Shown: positions 32,678 to 44,019 of the stretch, one piece after another
Numbering within the stretch: position 1 is the stretch's first letter
How the letters are laid out: every line of letters begins with the position of its first letter
Source: Gonapodya prolifera JEL478
Lineage: Eukaryota; Monoblepharomycota; Monoblepharidomycetes; Monoblepharidales; Gonapodyaceae
Reading direction: 5' to 3'
Length of the DNA stretch: 64,000 nt
NCBI GenBank assembly: GCA_001574975.1
Contig: KQ965766.1
Coordinates: forward strand, 62,001 to 126,000
Made by a program: the position numbers and the translations under genes
Notes under the pieces: model-generated
What the model saw: only the letters and a program-made list of their open reading frames with translations
Told to the model about the DNA's origin: nothing
Database searches by the model: none

Positions 32678-35600
32678 TCATCGTCCGACTCCGATGCCTC
32701 GTGATTTGCTCTTCGACTGGCTAAAACCAGGTCTGTTTTGAACTGTCGCCAGGAATGAAAACCAAGCAGCGGTTAGAAAACGACTCAACCCTGAGTTTGA
32801 GGACGAGCCGAAGACTCACGCCACTCTCCGGTCGTCATATTAGCCTTGATCCAAAGCTCAACGTGGGTCTTGCACTCTTCGGTGAGGTCCTCCCGCATGT
32901 CCTTAACTATGTACGCGACATGGTAGTCGCTCATCCCGTCCGCCACTCCGCGCCACTCCAGAGGGGGCTCAACGGCAGTCCATTCCGTCACGACGGTTTC
33001 GTTTACGTACAAGTGCGCAACCGCTTGCAAAGGGCGGATGAAGTAGTGGCGGAAATCAGCGGGTCCTAGCGACGAGGTTTTCTTTACGTAGAGGTCCATG
33101 GCGACCCGAAATAATTGGGGATTGTTAAAGAAAATTGTCTTTTGGAATCGATCGGGGGCTCGATGAGCACGAAGAAGTCTTTTAACACACCGAGAAAACC
33201 AACTCACAAATTGCGTATATCCAAATCCCGTCTTTCCTCGCTTCTTGGAGCTGCGGTGGCGAGGGCTGTACCGAATAGATGCTGAGAGCTCGTTGACCAT
33301 TGTCTGCAAAATCAGCGAAATCGTCAGCAATGCGAACTCGCCGACAAACACCACACAGTACATACCTGCTTGTATCCCCAAGCCCTTTGCGGTGCCCACT
33401 CTGCCCTCGCAAGCGGCCCCATCAAATCGCTCGCTGTACTGTTCACATCATTCCTCCACGTAAATGGAAACGCGTACTCTTTCCCGCTCAGGCGGAACTG
33501 GACTCCCGGCTCCCACTTCAGAAGCGCGGGGGACTGAACTGGCGCTGGCGGCACGACATTAAGACTGGAGCCTCGTTTCGGAGGGCGGGGAGCTGGGATA
33601 GGAACAGGGCTGCCAAACCCAGTCGTGCTCGCACTGAACGGTCCTGCGCTGGAGAGGTAGGTGGTCGAGGTTGGGGCTTCAGACGAACTCGCGGTGCTCT
33701 CCACACTGTAATGGGATAAGCGACGCTGGGGTTCGGGCCTATCGATCGACAGGCGGTTGACCGGAGGGTTCTCCGCCGAGCGACGAGGACCAGCTATAGA
33801 GCCACCAGAAAGCCTTGTCGCCGCTTGAGCGACTGCCCAAGGGAAGGGAGCCGGTGGCGGGGTTGGACGTCCAGACGCTGTCACCGCGGGGGGAGTGAGG
33901 AGCTTTCGCTCGGTGGCTCCTGAATTCTGTCCACTGTTACCCCACGAAAGACGGTTCGGGCCGTTGCGGCTGTTCTGCATCGCCCAGTATGTGTCCACAG
34001 AGGGAACTTCAGGTGATTCCATGGTGAGGCTTGAGCTTGCGGCGGACGCACTCCGAGGAAAGTATTCCTCCACTTGCTGTTCCAATGAGCGTTCGGATCG
34101 GGGGCTTATGGGACCGTTGTCAAAATACTGTTTCGATGGTTTGGCGATCTCTTTTAAGCGTGCCGGGGACGGAGGTGGGGGTGGAGGCTTCTTCCGCAGT
34201 GGCTCCACGGGTGCAGTTTCGCTTTTCCTGGAGGCTGCTGACACGACCGAAAGCAAGCTAATTTGAGATCCCTCCCGTCGTGCTGGTACCGGTGGAGGGG
34301 GTGGTTTTAGTTCCTCTGGTTTCTCTGCCTGCTTTTTGAGGTTCCGATTTGAAAGCCTCCTAAGAAGCCCCACAAGACCACCAATTCGGGGCTCCTCTCC
34401 ATCCGTGGATTTCCGAGAACTGTTTGACTTTGTCCGTTCGAGATTGCTGTTTGATATGTTGGATGGGGTACGAACCGGTTTTCGATCCCGCGGGGGTATC
34501 GCAGGAACGGGGGGACTTCTCGGGATAAATAGAACGGTGGGTGGTGGACTGTCTGGTTTCAACGGACGACTGAATGCGTCATACGCAGTAGGTGCCGGTG
34601 CATATCCGAAGTCCGAAACATAGCTCTGAGAGGAGGCGCTGCGAAGGTGGTCGAACGACCGCGCCCGCCGCATTGCTTGCAAATGCACGGGCTTTATCTC
34701 GACGACTTCTTCTTGATCCGGCGAGTTGAGCTTGTACGACCGGACAGTGACGGCCCCGAGCGCTCGGTCCGCTGTACGGGAACCCGACCATTTAGTGCTC
34801 ACGGAGGAGGCTGTTGCTGAAGAGTTGCTGCTCCGCGAGGAAGGATTTCCATTTGTGGGATGTGGGACTACGGCGGGGACGACTGGGACGACCGAAACTT
34901 TGACTCGTCCCCCGTAGTCCTTGTCCGGAATTGGCGGAGGCGCAGGTCGTCGAATAGTGTTCATTTCCGTTCGTGGGTCGGCAGGGGGCTGTGGTGCTAC
35001 GCTCTGCATTTCGATACGTACAGGCGCACGCTCCTTCGGCGGTGGAGCGGGTCCTCGGTTTGGGGAGAGTACAGGAGACGAACGTGCTTTTGTCACCATC
35101 CGCCGGGTGGGTGACGGAGGCTTCGCGGGTTGGGGTACGATCCGGGGTGACGGCGATTTCAAGGCGGAGTGTGGAGCAACTGCAGTTGGTGCCGGTGGAA
35201 GATATTTGGGGCCCGAAGGAGGCGGAGAATTGCCCGGCGATTCGGGGCTGGTAGGAGAGAGTGTGAAGGTCGTTGTGGGTCCAAAGGAAACTTTTCGCTT
35301 CAATGCAGGGGGATCGTCGTCGTCCGTTAATGTGGATGGCGTCGGGGTGATTGTCCGCGAGGTCCGCGAGTTTGTTCCGTACTCCGAGTCCGTTGTTTCC
35401 GAGTCATAACTGGATGCAGTGTCCGAGTAGGCGGAAGCGTCGGAGGACGACGGAGTGTCATATGCGTCTGAGACATCAGTATTGATGGAGATGCCGGAGT
35501 TTCTCTTTCTCCGGGATCCCTTCCGTTTGTGAGACCTCGGGCGCGCATTCATGAACTCCTTCGTAGTTGCAAAAGAGCATTGTCTGTGTCAGTTGAGGNC

Positions 35601-35876
35601 TTCAAACAATATCCCCGCCAAGCAACACACCTCGTTCTTTCTGCAGTAAATCGTCGCGACGTCCGAGGATCGAAACAAGTCGACGACATCCTCGTCCTTG
35701 AAAATGCCGCCGTTTGGGCCGGTGAAGGTGAAGGCCGCCGCGCGGTCTTCCTTTGAGAGTTTGGAGCACACGAGTCTCCGCAGGGCTTCGAAAGTGAAAG
35801 GCACCTGGTCCTCCCGCAGCACAACGGTCCGCGTGCGCTCGTAGTCGCTCTCCAGTCGCAGGCGTCGCAGCGACAT
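32678..35876 (-). CDS. Adaptor-like protein: PB1-like N-terminus, Pro/Ser-rich linker, shared C-terminal module
   Basis: Exon 1 (35876 to about 35634) encodes a beta-grasp-like domain: RTRTVVLREDQVPFTFEALR, then AFTFTGPNGGIFKDEDVVDL and ATIYCRK. This is the layout of PB1/ubiquitin-like folds with an acidic segment. The next exon (from the ATG at 35552 inward) is a disordered linker of about 650 residues with many PPPPP tracts (SH3 or profilin ligands) and an RVxF-like motif, LKRKVSFGP. The C-terminal module has three blocks, each on its own exon: block 1 YAFPFTWRNDV...EWAPQRAWGYKQ, block 2 TMVNELSASIRY...GFGYTQF, block 3 TIFFNNPQLFRVAMD...DFRHYFIRPLQ...VVTEWTAVEPPLEW. A last small exon after C|GTGAGT is inferred and ends at 32678. 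The single N at 35599 lies in intron 1. The role is unknown; the architecture suggests a signalling scaffold. Confidence 0.65.
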
Positions 35877-36279
35877 CGCCTCGACCGGTGGTGTGTTGAA
35901 CGTGGCTCCCTTTTTTTTTAGGAAACAGCCGCCAGGTGCCTCCACGAACGGAACCGCCGCGACATTTGACCGCAACGAGGCAATTACCACGTGACTATTA
36001 TAAACCCATTACATCGCATATTAATATTATCGTTTATGGAACCCAAGTTAAGTTATGTTCGGACAAACAGCACCAATGTTTGTTTGCAGGGCGGTGAAAC
36101 AACCCTCAGTCCATGTGGCGGAGCCCGTAGCAAAACACAACGACCGTATGACCCCGCATATCTTTTCGTGCAAAGTGATAATTTATTTGCCAAAAAATAA
36201 GCTGGACGGTAACCAAAAGCGAGTAAGTTTCACAGTGTCGAACGATGTAACGAAATACGGCCACGAGCTGGGTCACGGC
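35877..36279. other. Intergenic
   Basis: Between two genes read in the same direction. AT-rich at 35985-36040. An in-frame ATG at 35990 would extend the previous gene's N-terminus by 38 residues (MVIASLRSNVAAVPFVEAPG). Nothing else recognised. Confidence 0.4.
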
Positions 36280-38546
36280 TTAGACTCCCGCACCAGCAGC
36301 GAGCCACATGCCGACGCTTTTGCTGCAAGTATCCGTGAGTTGCTCCCCCCAACGCTTGACCAAGAATGCGATCCGAAGTTCGTCCCTCTCGCCGCCTCGT
36401 GACGCTTCGGTTGACTGGGTGATACACGCCCACTCAGTGACCTCAACCCCACCGCCGAAGGCAGCGCTGGTAGGCCGGGAGAGAGAAGCCGCGGGGACTT
36501 TCAGGGATTCGATGAAGTGGAGTGAAAAGTCGCGAGCATTGAGCTTGGCAGTCTTACGAGGGTAGCGTTCTGTGGCGATCTTAAATAGAGCGTCTGAGTT
36601 AAAGAAAATGGTCTGGAGTGTTTACGGCGATTGTTTGGTGATCAGTTTAAAAACTATGGCCGATGAGTGAAGTCAGTTCTGGAAGAACTCACGAAACGAA
36701 TTGACAATGGTCGACTAAGGCTCGGAACACGAAGAACACTTCGCCTCATGCTTGACTCCCGCGGTTGGTACCGGAAGGAGAGCGTTCCTGGGTGTGGTTT
36801 TGAGGACTTCACATTGGAGATACGATGAGGGCATTCCTCGTGACGGACAGAGGGACCCGCACGCACCATTTTATACCCCCACTGTCTCTGCGCAGTCCAA
36901 TTTTCCGCCGCCAGCACCCCCATGATCTCTGTCGTGGTGCTCGTGCTTGTACTCAGCCATCGCAGATTCACAGTCTTGGTCTGCGTCCCGACTCGAAACG
37001 TCAAGTTTCCATGATCGTCCACGGACAACATGGACGGCGCAATCGACTGGGACTCGAACGAGGTCCGCGGCGTGATGCTCTCGATCGTGCTTGGGGCATA
37101 GCTCGAGGCGATCGAGGCGCTGGAGGACCCTGGCCGACGAGGGCTGGATGACATGAAGGAGGTTGTCGACGCGAAGGATTGGGCGGTAAGGCTTCGGATC
37201 AGGGAAGTGATGGTCCCGGGACGGCCGGCAGGAGTGGTGGTGGTTGGTGAGGGAGGCTCGGCGTGCTGGAGAAGTGGCGACGGGGCTCCCGCAGCTGTGT
37301 CGTCCTCAATGTCGATAACTGATATTGAAGGGCTTGAAGATTCCTTTGGGCCCTTTTCGTCTCCACCGAGAGCGTTGAGTTCTGGAAACAGCGAGGTCGA
37401 CGGAGTGAGGTCCAATTCGATACGGGGAGGTGGTATCGTCCTGTCATTCAACCGAACAGTGTCCTCCGCGTTGTCCTTGGAAGCAGCCTTGAGCTTCACA
37501 GACGTTTCTTCGGGGACCGTCGTGACCTGAAGTGCGATTTGCGGTGTCACTGGCCGGGTTCCCGCGTCCGATTCCCCAGCGACGGAAAGGCGCGGCACCG
37601 TGTACGTTTCGGTAAAGCTCGCCCTCCCAGTAACAGACGACCCGTCCGCCGTCATAGTTGAAATCCGCGACCGTCCGCCTTTCTTGCCCCGGAGCGAAAA
37701 TATCGTCCCGTTACGGTCCAGTTTCAGTGCGCTGTTCTTCAGCACTATCGTCGGATCCGACGGCGCAGGCGGCGGGGCGAGGATCCACGCACAAGGGAAG
37801 ATCCCGCGCTGCCCCGTGGTGCGGTTGAGCCCTTCTCCCCATCCGTCGTCGAACACTACACTGAGCTCCAGAATGTCCCCTTCGGACACGGGCATTTCGT
37901 CGTAGTCGCTCGGAACAAAGGCCATCCGGGCCGGGAAAGGTGTGGAGAGGGGTATGTTGGGTGCGAGAGGTGGTGGGTATAGTGCCCCTTCAGGGCTCGG
38001 CAACGGTTCGGCGTCGAAATCGTCGTCGTTGAGAATAGAACTCGGACGTGTTCCAGGCAGAGGCAGGCGGATAGAGGGGGGAGGGGAGTAGTTTCCAGGC
38101 GGGGAGTAAAGGTGGGAGTAACGGTCCGAAGACAATGATGGAGTCTTCGCCGGCGTCAGGGGTAAGGGGTGTTCCGGCCCCGCCTCGTCCGAAACGACCG
38201 ACGGTGTAAGTGTAGCGAAGCTACCTCGCTCCAGAAGGGGTGCAGGCGGAGTGATGGCGTTCTCGGCATGAGTCGACTCGTTTAAGCGGTCTTCGGTGAT
38301 GCTCAGCTCCATCACACGACCGGAATCCATTCTAGCGTTTGGGTTGGTCTTTTGGACGGTTTCTGTGCCGGGAGCGTGTTGGGCGTCCTCGCTGCTCGCC
38401 GGCAATTGTGACCCCCAAAACTCACCGTACACGTTCTCAGCTTCACTCTCGACCACGAGGGTGACCATGTGCCTTTCCTGATGAGTGTCTGAGATATCTT
38501 TATCGTCCAGAGTACCTATCCGCGCATGGATCCCGAAAGTTCTCAT
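36280..38546 (-). CDS. SH3-domain protein with the shared C-terminal module
   Basis: The main exon (38546 to about 36870) has a disordered Pro/Ser-rich region, then a clear SH3 domain: ARMAFVPSDYDEMPVSEGDI, LELSVVFDDGWGEGLN, GQRGIFPCAWI. A second disordered stretch and block 1 of the shared module follow (LTFRVGTQTKTVNLRW...EIMGVLAAENWTAQRQWGYKM). A GTGCGT donor leads to a small exon STIVNSF near 36695. Block 3 comes next: TIFFNSDALFKIATERY, ARDFSLHFIESLK, VEVTEWACITQS, LRIAFLVKRWGEQLTDTC, ending at TAA 36280-36282. The reading phase between the small exon and block 3 did not close by eye, so one splice site or base is uncertain. The exact start is open (38546 or an internal ATG at 38468). 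Confidence 0.65.
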
Positions 38547-39037
38547 TCAAGTACTCTCGAAAGAGGAATGAACGCCCTGGCCACCGGACCGTGGCACAAT
38601 ACTTCAAGCAAAAATGTCGAATAAACAAAGTTCGATTGCCCGAGTTCCTCGACGTCAGGAGGCGAAAGGCAGTAGCTTTCTTGACCTGGCTCGTTTGTTG
38701 TTTCAAGCCTGGGTGGGATCAAGGGCTGCGGGCTGGCGGAACGCCAAAGTCACCCGACCTGTTCCATCCAGCTACACAATAGATTTGGGCGAAAAAAGAG
38801 TTCACTGATAGTAGTTGCTTTTTTGATCGTTCTTTCATGGCGTACTCAACTCATCATAGAATAATTTTAACGTTGGCCCATGACACGTTGTGTGGGAATA
38901 ACTTTGCTAACTGCAGAATGATAAATGCGTTTTCCTAATTCGGGGTGCGATTCGTCGGCGTTGTTGTTGCTTGTTCGGCCAAAATCTGCCGACGCACTTC
39001 CGACAATTTTCACCAATCGCATCGAGATCTCACAGAA
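38547..39037. other. Intergenic, likely divergent promoters
   Basis: Lies between the minus-strand SH3 gene and the plus-strand ABM gene. AT-rich at 38850-38940. No specific element recognised. Confidence 0.4.
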
Positions 39038-39488
39038 ATGACTGTCAGCCCGCACCTTTCCGCTGCTATCCGTGTCGCCGCCTTCATCCCGGCAAAGGCG
39101 GGCGCCGAGGACAAGATGATTGCTGGTCTCAAAGATCTTGTGACAGTCTCGAACACCCAGGACGGAGTACTCGAATACCAGCTCACACAGGATGTGAAGG
39201 ATTCCACGAAATTCTGGATGATTGAAAGTGTAGGTACCGCTGCCCTCACGTCGATTCATTCACGACATCCCCCAACTTCCTCTGACTCCCGCAAATTTAC
39301 AGTACAAAGACAAGGCTTCCCTGGGTTAGTTACGTCAAGCAAAATCTTTATTTCAGTTCCTGATACCGTGGACTTCAACAATTGCAGATGGCCACATGGC
39401 TTCGGATGTTTTCAAAGAGGCCGGTCCTAAACTTGCCGAAGCCCTCGGCGGAGAGCTCGTCCTCAACTGGCTTACGCCTGTGGCGTGA
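39038..39488 (+). CDS. ABM-domain (antibiotic biosynthesis monooxygenase-like) small protein
   Basis: Three exons give about 96 residues: MTVSPHLSAAIRVAAFIPAK, then AGAEDKMIAGLKDLVTVSNT, DGVLEYQLTQDVKDSTKFWM, IESYKDKASLDGHMASDVFK and ELVLNWLTPVA. The order (strand, KAGxEDxMxxxL helix, E-Y-L strand, F-x-ExYxDxxxxxxH) is that of dimeric alpha+beta-barrel ABM proteins, which include quinol monooxygenases and many of unknown substrate. Exon 1 ends at 39229 (GAAAGT before GTAGGT). The 3' exon ends at TGA 39486-39488. A paralog follows directly. Confidence 0.85.
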
Positions 39489-39574
39489 GAATAAATTGCT
39501 TATTTTTTTTGTCTTCTTGGCGTCCCAACAGACCTGGCTCGCAAACTAGATCTGATACCCACCCAGTGAACCTC

Positions 39575-40009
39575 ACACAACACACATCGGGAGGACTTCG
39601 AGTACTCGCGTTGATTGTCGCAAAGGCCGGAAATGAGGAGGATTTGAAGNNNNNNNNNNNNNNNNNNNNNNNNNNNNNNNNNNNNNNNNNNNNNNNNNNN
39701 NNNNNNNNNNNNNNNNNNNNNNNNNNNNNNNNNNNNNNNNNNNNNNNNNNNNNNNNNNNNNNNNNNNNNNNNNNNNNNNNNNNNNNNNNNNNNNNNNNNN
39801 NNNNNNNNNNNNNNNNNNNNNNNNNNNNNNNNNNNNNNNNNNNNNNNNNNNNACCAAATTCGACTAACAACACCTTTATCAGTACACTGACAGTGCTGCT
39901 TTTGACGCCCACACTTCGTCCGAACACTTCAAAGCTGTCGGTGGCGTTATTGGTGGCTTCCTCGCCGCTCCATTGGAGATCCATGTATTGAAGCCCATTA
40001 AATACTGAA
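39575..40009 (+). CDS. Second ABM-domain protein, interrupted by an assembly gap
   Basis: Before the gap: NLTQHTSGGLRVLALIVAKA, GNEEDLK. After it, behind a TATCAG acceptor: YTDSAAFDAHTSSEHFKAVG, GVIGGFLAAPLEIHVLKPI, stop after KY. The spacing matches the upstream paralog. No ATG was found just before the first block, so the start is unresolved (an upstream mini-exon is possible). The gap hides the middle strand and helix. Confidence 0.6.
39650..39852. other. Assembly gap (N run)
   Basis: 203 consecutive N inside the second ABM gene. Confidence 1.
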
Positions 40010-40319
40010 GATCAACTTTTCAAATAATTTTTAATAACGACCTATGTATTTTGATGTCCGGATGACCGTCTAATAAAAAGCGGCTCTTCTGAAGAGTTGG
40101 TAATTGCGGTCCAGTCCTTAAGGTGTTTTGTCACACGGTGATGCCGATTCGGTTCTCAAAACCGCCACTGTATTGAGAATTTTTTACAGATCATGTATTC
40201 ATCTAAGTAGTCGTCTCTATGAGTATCAGAATAGACATTAATAATAAAGGTGATTGTCGTTGCAAATGATTTACTTCCGTGCGCGGATTGACATGTCCAG
40301 CATGAAAGAAATGACACAA

Positions 40320-42476
40320 TTATAGTAAGCCCGCCACCACAATTCTACCAATTATTCCAAACGCTGCAAAAATCGATGATGCGGCACCAGCAAATAGCAA
40401 AATCCACGCCCAGACAATCACGCCACGCGTGGCACATTCGTGATCGGAAGACTTGGCCCTGCGCCCACCAAAGAGTGTGATAAAGCAAGCCGCTGGGATG
40501 ATGATTTCGGTTACACCCGTTATCTGTGAAGTTACAAGCGATGGTTGCGAGGTCAAAAATAGTGGAACGTTGAAATGTTGAAGTGCTCTCACCTTTGCAC
40601 CAACAAGGGCGACTGCTCCAGCAAAGCTTGGGAGAAGAATAGAGACCGCGACTGCCATCACCGTGATCAGAATTCTCAGACCTGTGCGGACGCTGGTCTG
40701 AGATACCNCTGCTCCAGCAAAGCTTGGGAGAAGAATAGAGACCGCGACTGCCATCACCGTGATCAGAATTCTCAGACCTGTGCGGACGCTGGTCTGAGAT
40801 ACCAAGGATACTTGCCGGGGTGACGATGGATCGATTGTGGCCGCGGGAGAGAATAACGTGACGTCCGTTGAAACGGACGAAAGAAGCGGTGTGACTTCCG
40901 TGTCCGTGTCTGCTTCAGAGTACGTGCGACCGATATGTTCACCAACGCTTATCGAGAGGTGATAATCTGGTTGCTGAGTGTTTGACTTCATGTGCGCTTC
41001 ATTCGCATCAAAAGTGCCAGCACCGGCGCCTTGGTCCCGCAGAATCCCAGATTCATCCCAAGCGACGTCCAGATCGGGGATTATTCGAGATCTTTCAAAG
41101 CTCGAGAAACTGCGCATGCTTCCACCAGGCCCGTGCCTCGAAGCTTGGAGCCTTGTGGGTAGAGCTGCTTTCCACCACAGACAAATAAGAGATCTCGCAG
41201 TGGAGTGAAGGTTTGCGGGATTTTCGATGAAGAAACAAAAGCTCGAAATCATGAACGATCAGTTCGATGTACTAATTTGCGGTATCGAAGTGTCGACATG
41301 GAGAGCTGGTAAGTGCTTTAACTAAAATGATGGCATTCATGGGATTCTCACCAAAGGGAACGTGGTGAAGGGAATGAGAGCGATAAGATTGTCCTTGTGG
41401 TCGACGAAAAAGGAAAAAGGTCAACATAATAAGAGAGCAGCCTGAAGCAAAATCAGTGCCGAGAGGGGTCGGCGCTAAACTACTCACAGTGTCATATTCA
41501 AAGTCTTATGCCCCTTCACTTTGTTCAAGTTATCTGTGATTGCTTCGCCTGGGGCGTCGCCAAAAATTGCAAATCCACACCGCCAGCCAGCACCATTACA
41601 GCTACCGACACGGCGAACCCCCAGTGGATCCAGGCAGGCATGCGCTTACGTCGGTCTTGCAGTGCCATGTACATTCGTGGTAACCCCGCATGACATGACG
41701 TTGTAGTAACGACGATCCCCACAGCAACGGCGACTGATCCTTTCGATCCCTGCCAGATGTTATCCACATCACTGATTGACCAAAGGCGAGATGGCATGTG
41801 CTCGACGTCGATCAGACTTCCCGGCTGCTCTTGCTTTGTAAATCCTTTGTGGACAAGTGTTGAAAACACTCCCAGTGCACAAAATGTACCCAGAAGCGAG
41901 GTCACCGACAACCGCTCCAGTGGGACATGCGCGATCAGTATCAAGAGTGGAAGTGCGAAGATTTTTATGTCGTTGAAGCGTAACCCTCGCCCCAGTGTTT
42001 TGGGAGCAGGAGGAGAACGCTTTCGGCGATTACGGTGACCGAGATTACCTAAAAGCACAAAATAGGTAGTGAGCTTGGAAAAAGACATATTTGTTAAGAG
42101 GAGATGCTCACCAGAGTCCCGAAAAGGTCCAAGAAGAACGCGAGACGCATAGCCAAACCTTCCCCGTACACAATTCTTATCAAGTCCGGCGTTGACGCTG
42201 CGGGGTACATTTCGGTTCCTTTTCCGGCAACTTAAACAGCCCGACAAAGCCATCCTGCCGTTTGGTACATCACGACGAGATAGATTTCTTAAAGGAGAAG
42301 AGCGCCGACCCATCCCGCCTGGTAGAAGACGAAAGGTGTGCCGATAATGACAAGGGAGAGGATATAATTGATTTGATTCCACACAGCGTCGTGGGGGGGA
42401 TAAGCGTCTGCTCCTCGGGCTTCAAAGCGAAAGGACCACAACTGTCCGCTTCGATGACGGAGTCAGAGCTATCCAT
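40320..42476 (-). pseudogene. Amino-acid transporter (AAAP/AVT family), several frame breaks
   Basis: Recognisable transporter pieces in order: DAVWNQINYILSLVIIGTPF and VFYQAGWVGALLL (first membrane segment, near 42400-42290), TPDLIRIVYGEGLAMRLAFF, VISVTVIAESVLLLLP, IKIFALPLLILIAHVPLERL with SVTSLLGTFCALGVF, CHAGLPRMYMALQDRRKRMP with AWIHWGFAVSVAV, and the C-terminal LRILITVMAVAVSILLPSFA with GVTEIIIPAACFITLFGG. This is the pattern of vacuolar or plasma-membrane amino-acid permeases of 10-11 segments. Some joins are introns (donors GTGAGC, GTGAGAG). Two in-frame TAA in the first part and two shifts (near 42000 and 41588) are not explained by splicing. Draft errors may account for part of this, since an exact 95-bp duplication around a single N lies in the last exon. 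Confidence 0.65.
40613..40803. repeat. Exact 95-bp direct repeat around a single N (likely scaffold-join artefact)
   Basis: 40613-40707 and 40709-40803 are identical and are separated by one N at 40708. They duplicate one membrane segment of the transporter in frame. Unmerged contig ends explain this better than biology does. Confidence 0.85.
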
Positions 42477-42877
42477 CGATACGTCAGAAAACAGGTCTAT
42501 GACAAGCTAAGTTGACGCCACGTGCGGCGATATGAAACGGGCAATGTCGCAAGATTTCGTTGAGTCAGAAGTCGGGGTGGTTCCGCTTAATCCACGGCTA
42601 ATCTGCCTCGCCACAACCTTTCCTCATTCGAGCGAAGACGAGTAGAGAGCGTTCAGAGGCTTAGTTAAGTAAAAAATCTGACGTGCTTTTAAGGACTTCT
42701 GTCACATTGGTTTCTTTTGACGAGCAGTCCCGAGTACCTTCAGCTCCCCCATCATTATTTTCAAAGAGAAATTAATTTAGTTTGGAGTATATGGTGAACT
42801 TGAGGATGGGCTGAATGTCGAGCATAGTGATAAGGCGGTTTCATTGGTGAAACCAATCTTGCATTCAAAGGCGAGAC
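42477..42877. promoter_or_regulatory. Divergent promoter region, transporter / dolichyl-diphosphatase
   Basis: About 400 bp between two divergent genes. AT-rich tracts at 42660-42690 and 42755-42790. No defined motif. Confidence 0.4.
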
Positions 42878-43938
42878 ATGACCGATTCGGAGCCTGTATT
42901 GACGTCGTTGTCGCTGACGCATGGTAAAACTTATCGCTATAAGCTTAACCGACTTCGTGACTCAGTGATGGTCTCTCCATGCCGCTCTTCAGTGGAGTTC
43001 CGCTCAAACGATCTCGTCGCGCGAATTCTCGCCTACGTCTCCCTCACCCCAATCTTCCTCATTGTTTCCTACGCCACGACGATCTTCTGGAGGCGAGACC
43101 TGGACGTTGCAGTAATGCTCGGGGGGCAACTTGCCAATGAAGGGATAAATGCAGTTCTGAAGGATTTCGTCTACCGTGAAGCACGGCCCGGATGTAGGCA
43201 ATCGTCGAATGAAATACCGGTATCGCTGTCTGACTTGCGCCAGTTTTATCGACACAATCGTCGATTCCGGGTGCCCGATTCTCCGCAAATGTATTCGTCA
43301 ACCATAAGCTGTCGGGAAGGGACATGGGATGCCCAGCTCACACGCACAATTTATGGGATTTTTCTTCATTTTCCTCAATCTGTATATTTACCGAAGGTGT
43401 GTCGCTCGTGAAGTTGAACTGTCTTCCAACCGGCCTTGTCACATCTTTTCGAATCACAGAATGAATATCCAAAGCACATGGCTGAAGCACATCAACTGCT
43501 CTCTGTTGCTTGCCATCACTGCCGCCGTGTGTCTCTCCAGGTGAGCTCTGAAGAAATCGTGATGTATCCGTCCGTATCAGGAAACAAGTTGACACGTGAC
43601 GTTGTGGCAAAACAGAACCTATCTGCACTACCACACGTACGTACGCCAGATCGTCTCCATCTTGCGTGTTAATCGCCTAAACTGATGAGTAACATTTTCC
43701 ATAAAGTGTTCCCCAAACGGTTGCAGGTCTTGTAATCGGATTAACCGTAGGCTTTGTCTACTACGTTTTCTATGAGTTTGTCCTTCGGACGATCGTCTAT
43801 CCCCGAGTTCTGTCATGGCGTGTGTCACGGTGGTTGCTACTGAGAGACCCTGGTGGTTTCGAGGGTAACTGGTGGAGGGCAGAATATGACTTGTATCGTG
43901 GCGCCACTGTCGCTCGTAAAGTTAGTAAAAAAGGATGA
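42878..43938 (+). CDS. CAX4: Dolichyl-diphosphatase (PAP2 superfamily)
   Basis: ER-membrane enzyme that dephosphorylates dolichyl diphosphate on the lumenal side so the lipid carrier can be reused in N-glycosylation. Exon 1 MTDSEPVLTSLSLTH is joined over an intron (GTAAAAC...TTCAG) to VEFRSNDLVARILAYVSLTP. Membrane segments and the three PAP2 motifs follow: KDFVYREARP (K-x6-RP), GHGMPSSHAQFMGFFF (PSxH), and SRTYLHYHT (SRxxLxxHT), the last formed across a splice. The final exon carries TVPQTVAGLVIGLTVGFVYY and ends VARKVSKKG, stop at 43936-43938. About six exons. All catalytic residues are present. The GT15 gene in this window draws on the same dolichol-mannose glycosylation system. Confidence 0.9.
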
Positions 43939-44019
43939 TAATTGTCGTGAATATGATTCTGAGCCCTGAACGCAGGTGCAGATGGGACACCATCGGCCGA
44001 ATTGTTGAGTCAACGCAAA

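Noticed and set aside
36000-36200. A gene between the two adaptor-like genes
   Set aside because: The short frames there have no motif, and the preceding gene ends at 36280 with its family block complete.
40320-42476. Reassigned TAA codon (TAA read as an amino acid) suggested by in-frame TAA in the transporter and in the CTD-like piece at 200-202
   Set aside because: TAA ends the 36.3-38.5 kb gene at its expected place, and the transporter also has frame changes that recoding cannot explain.
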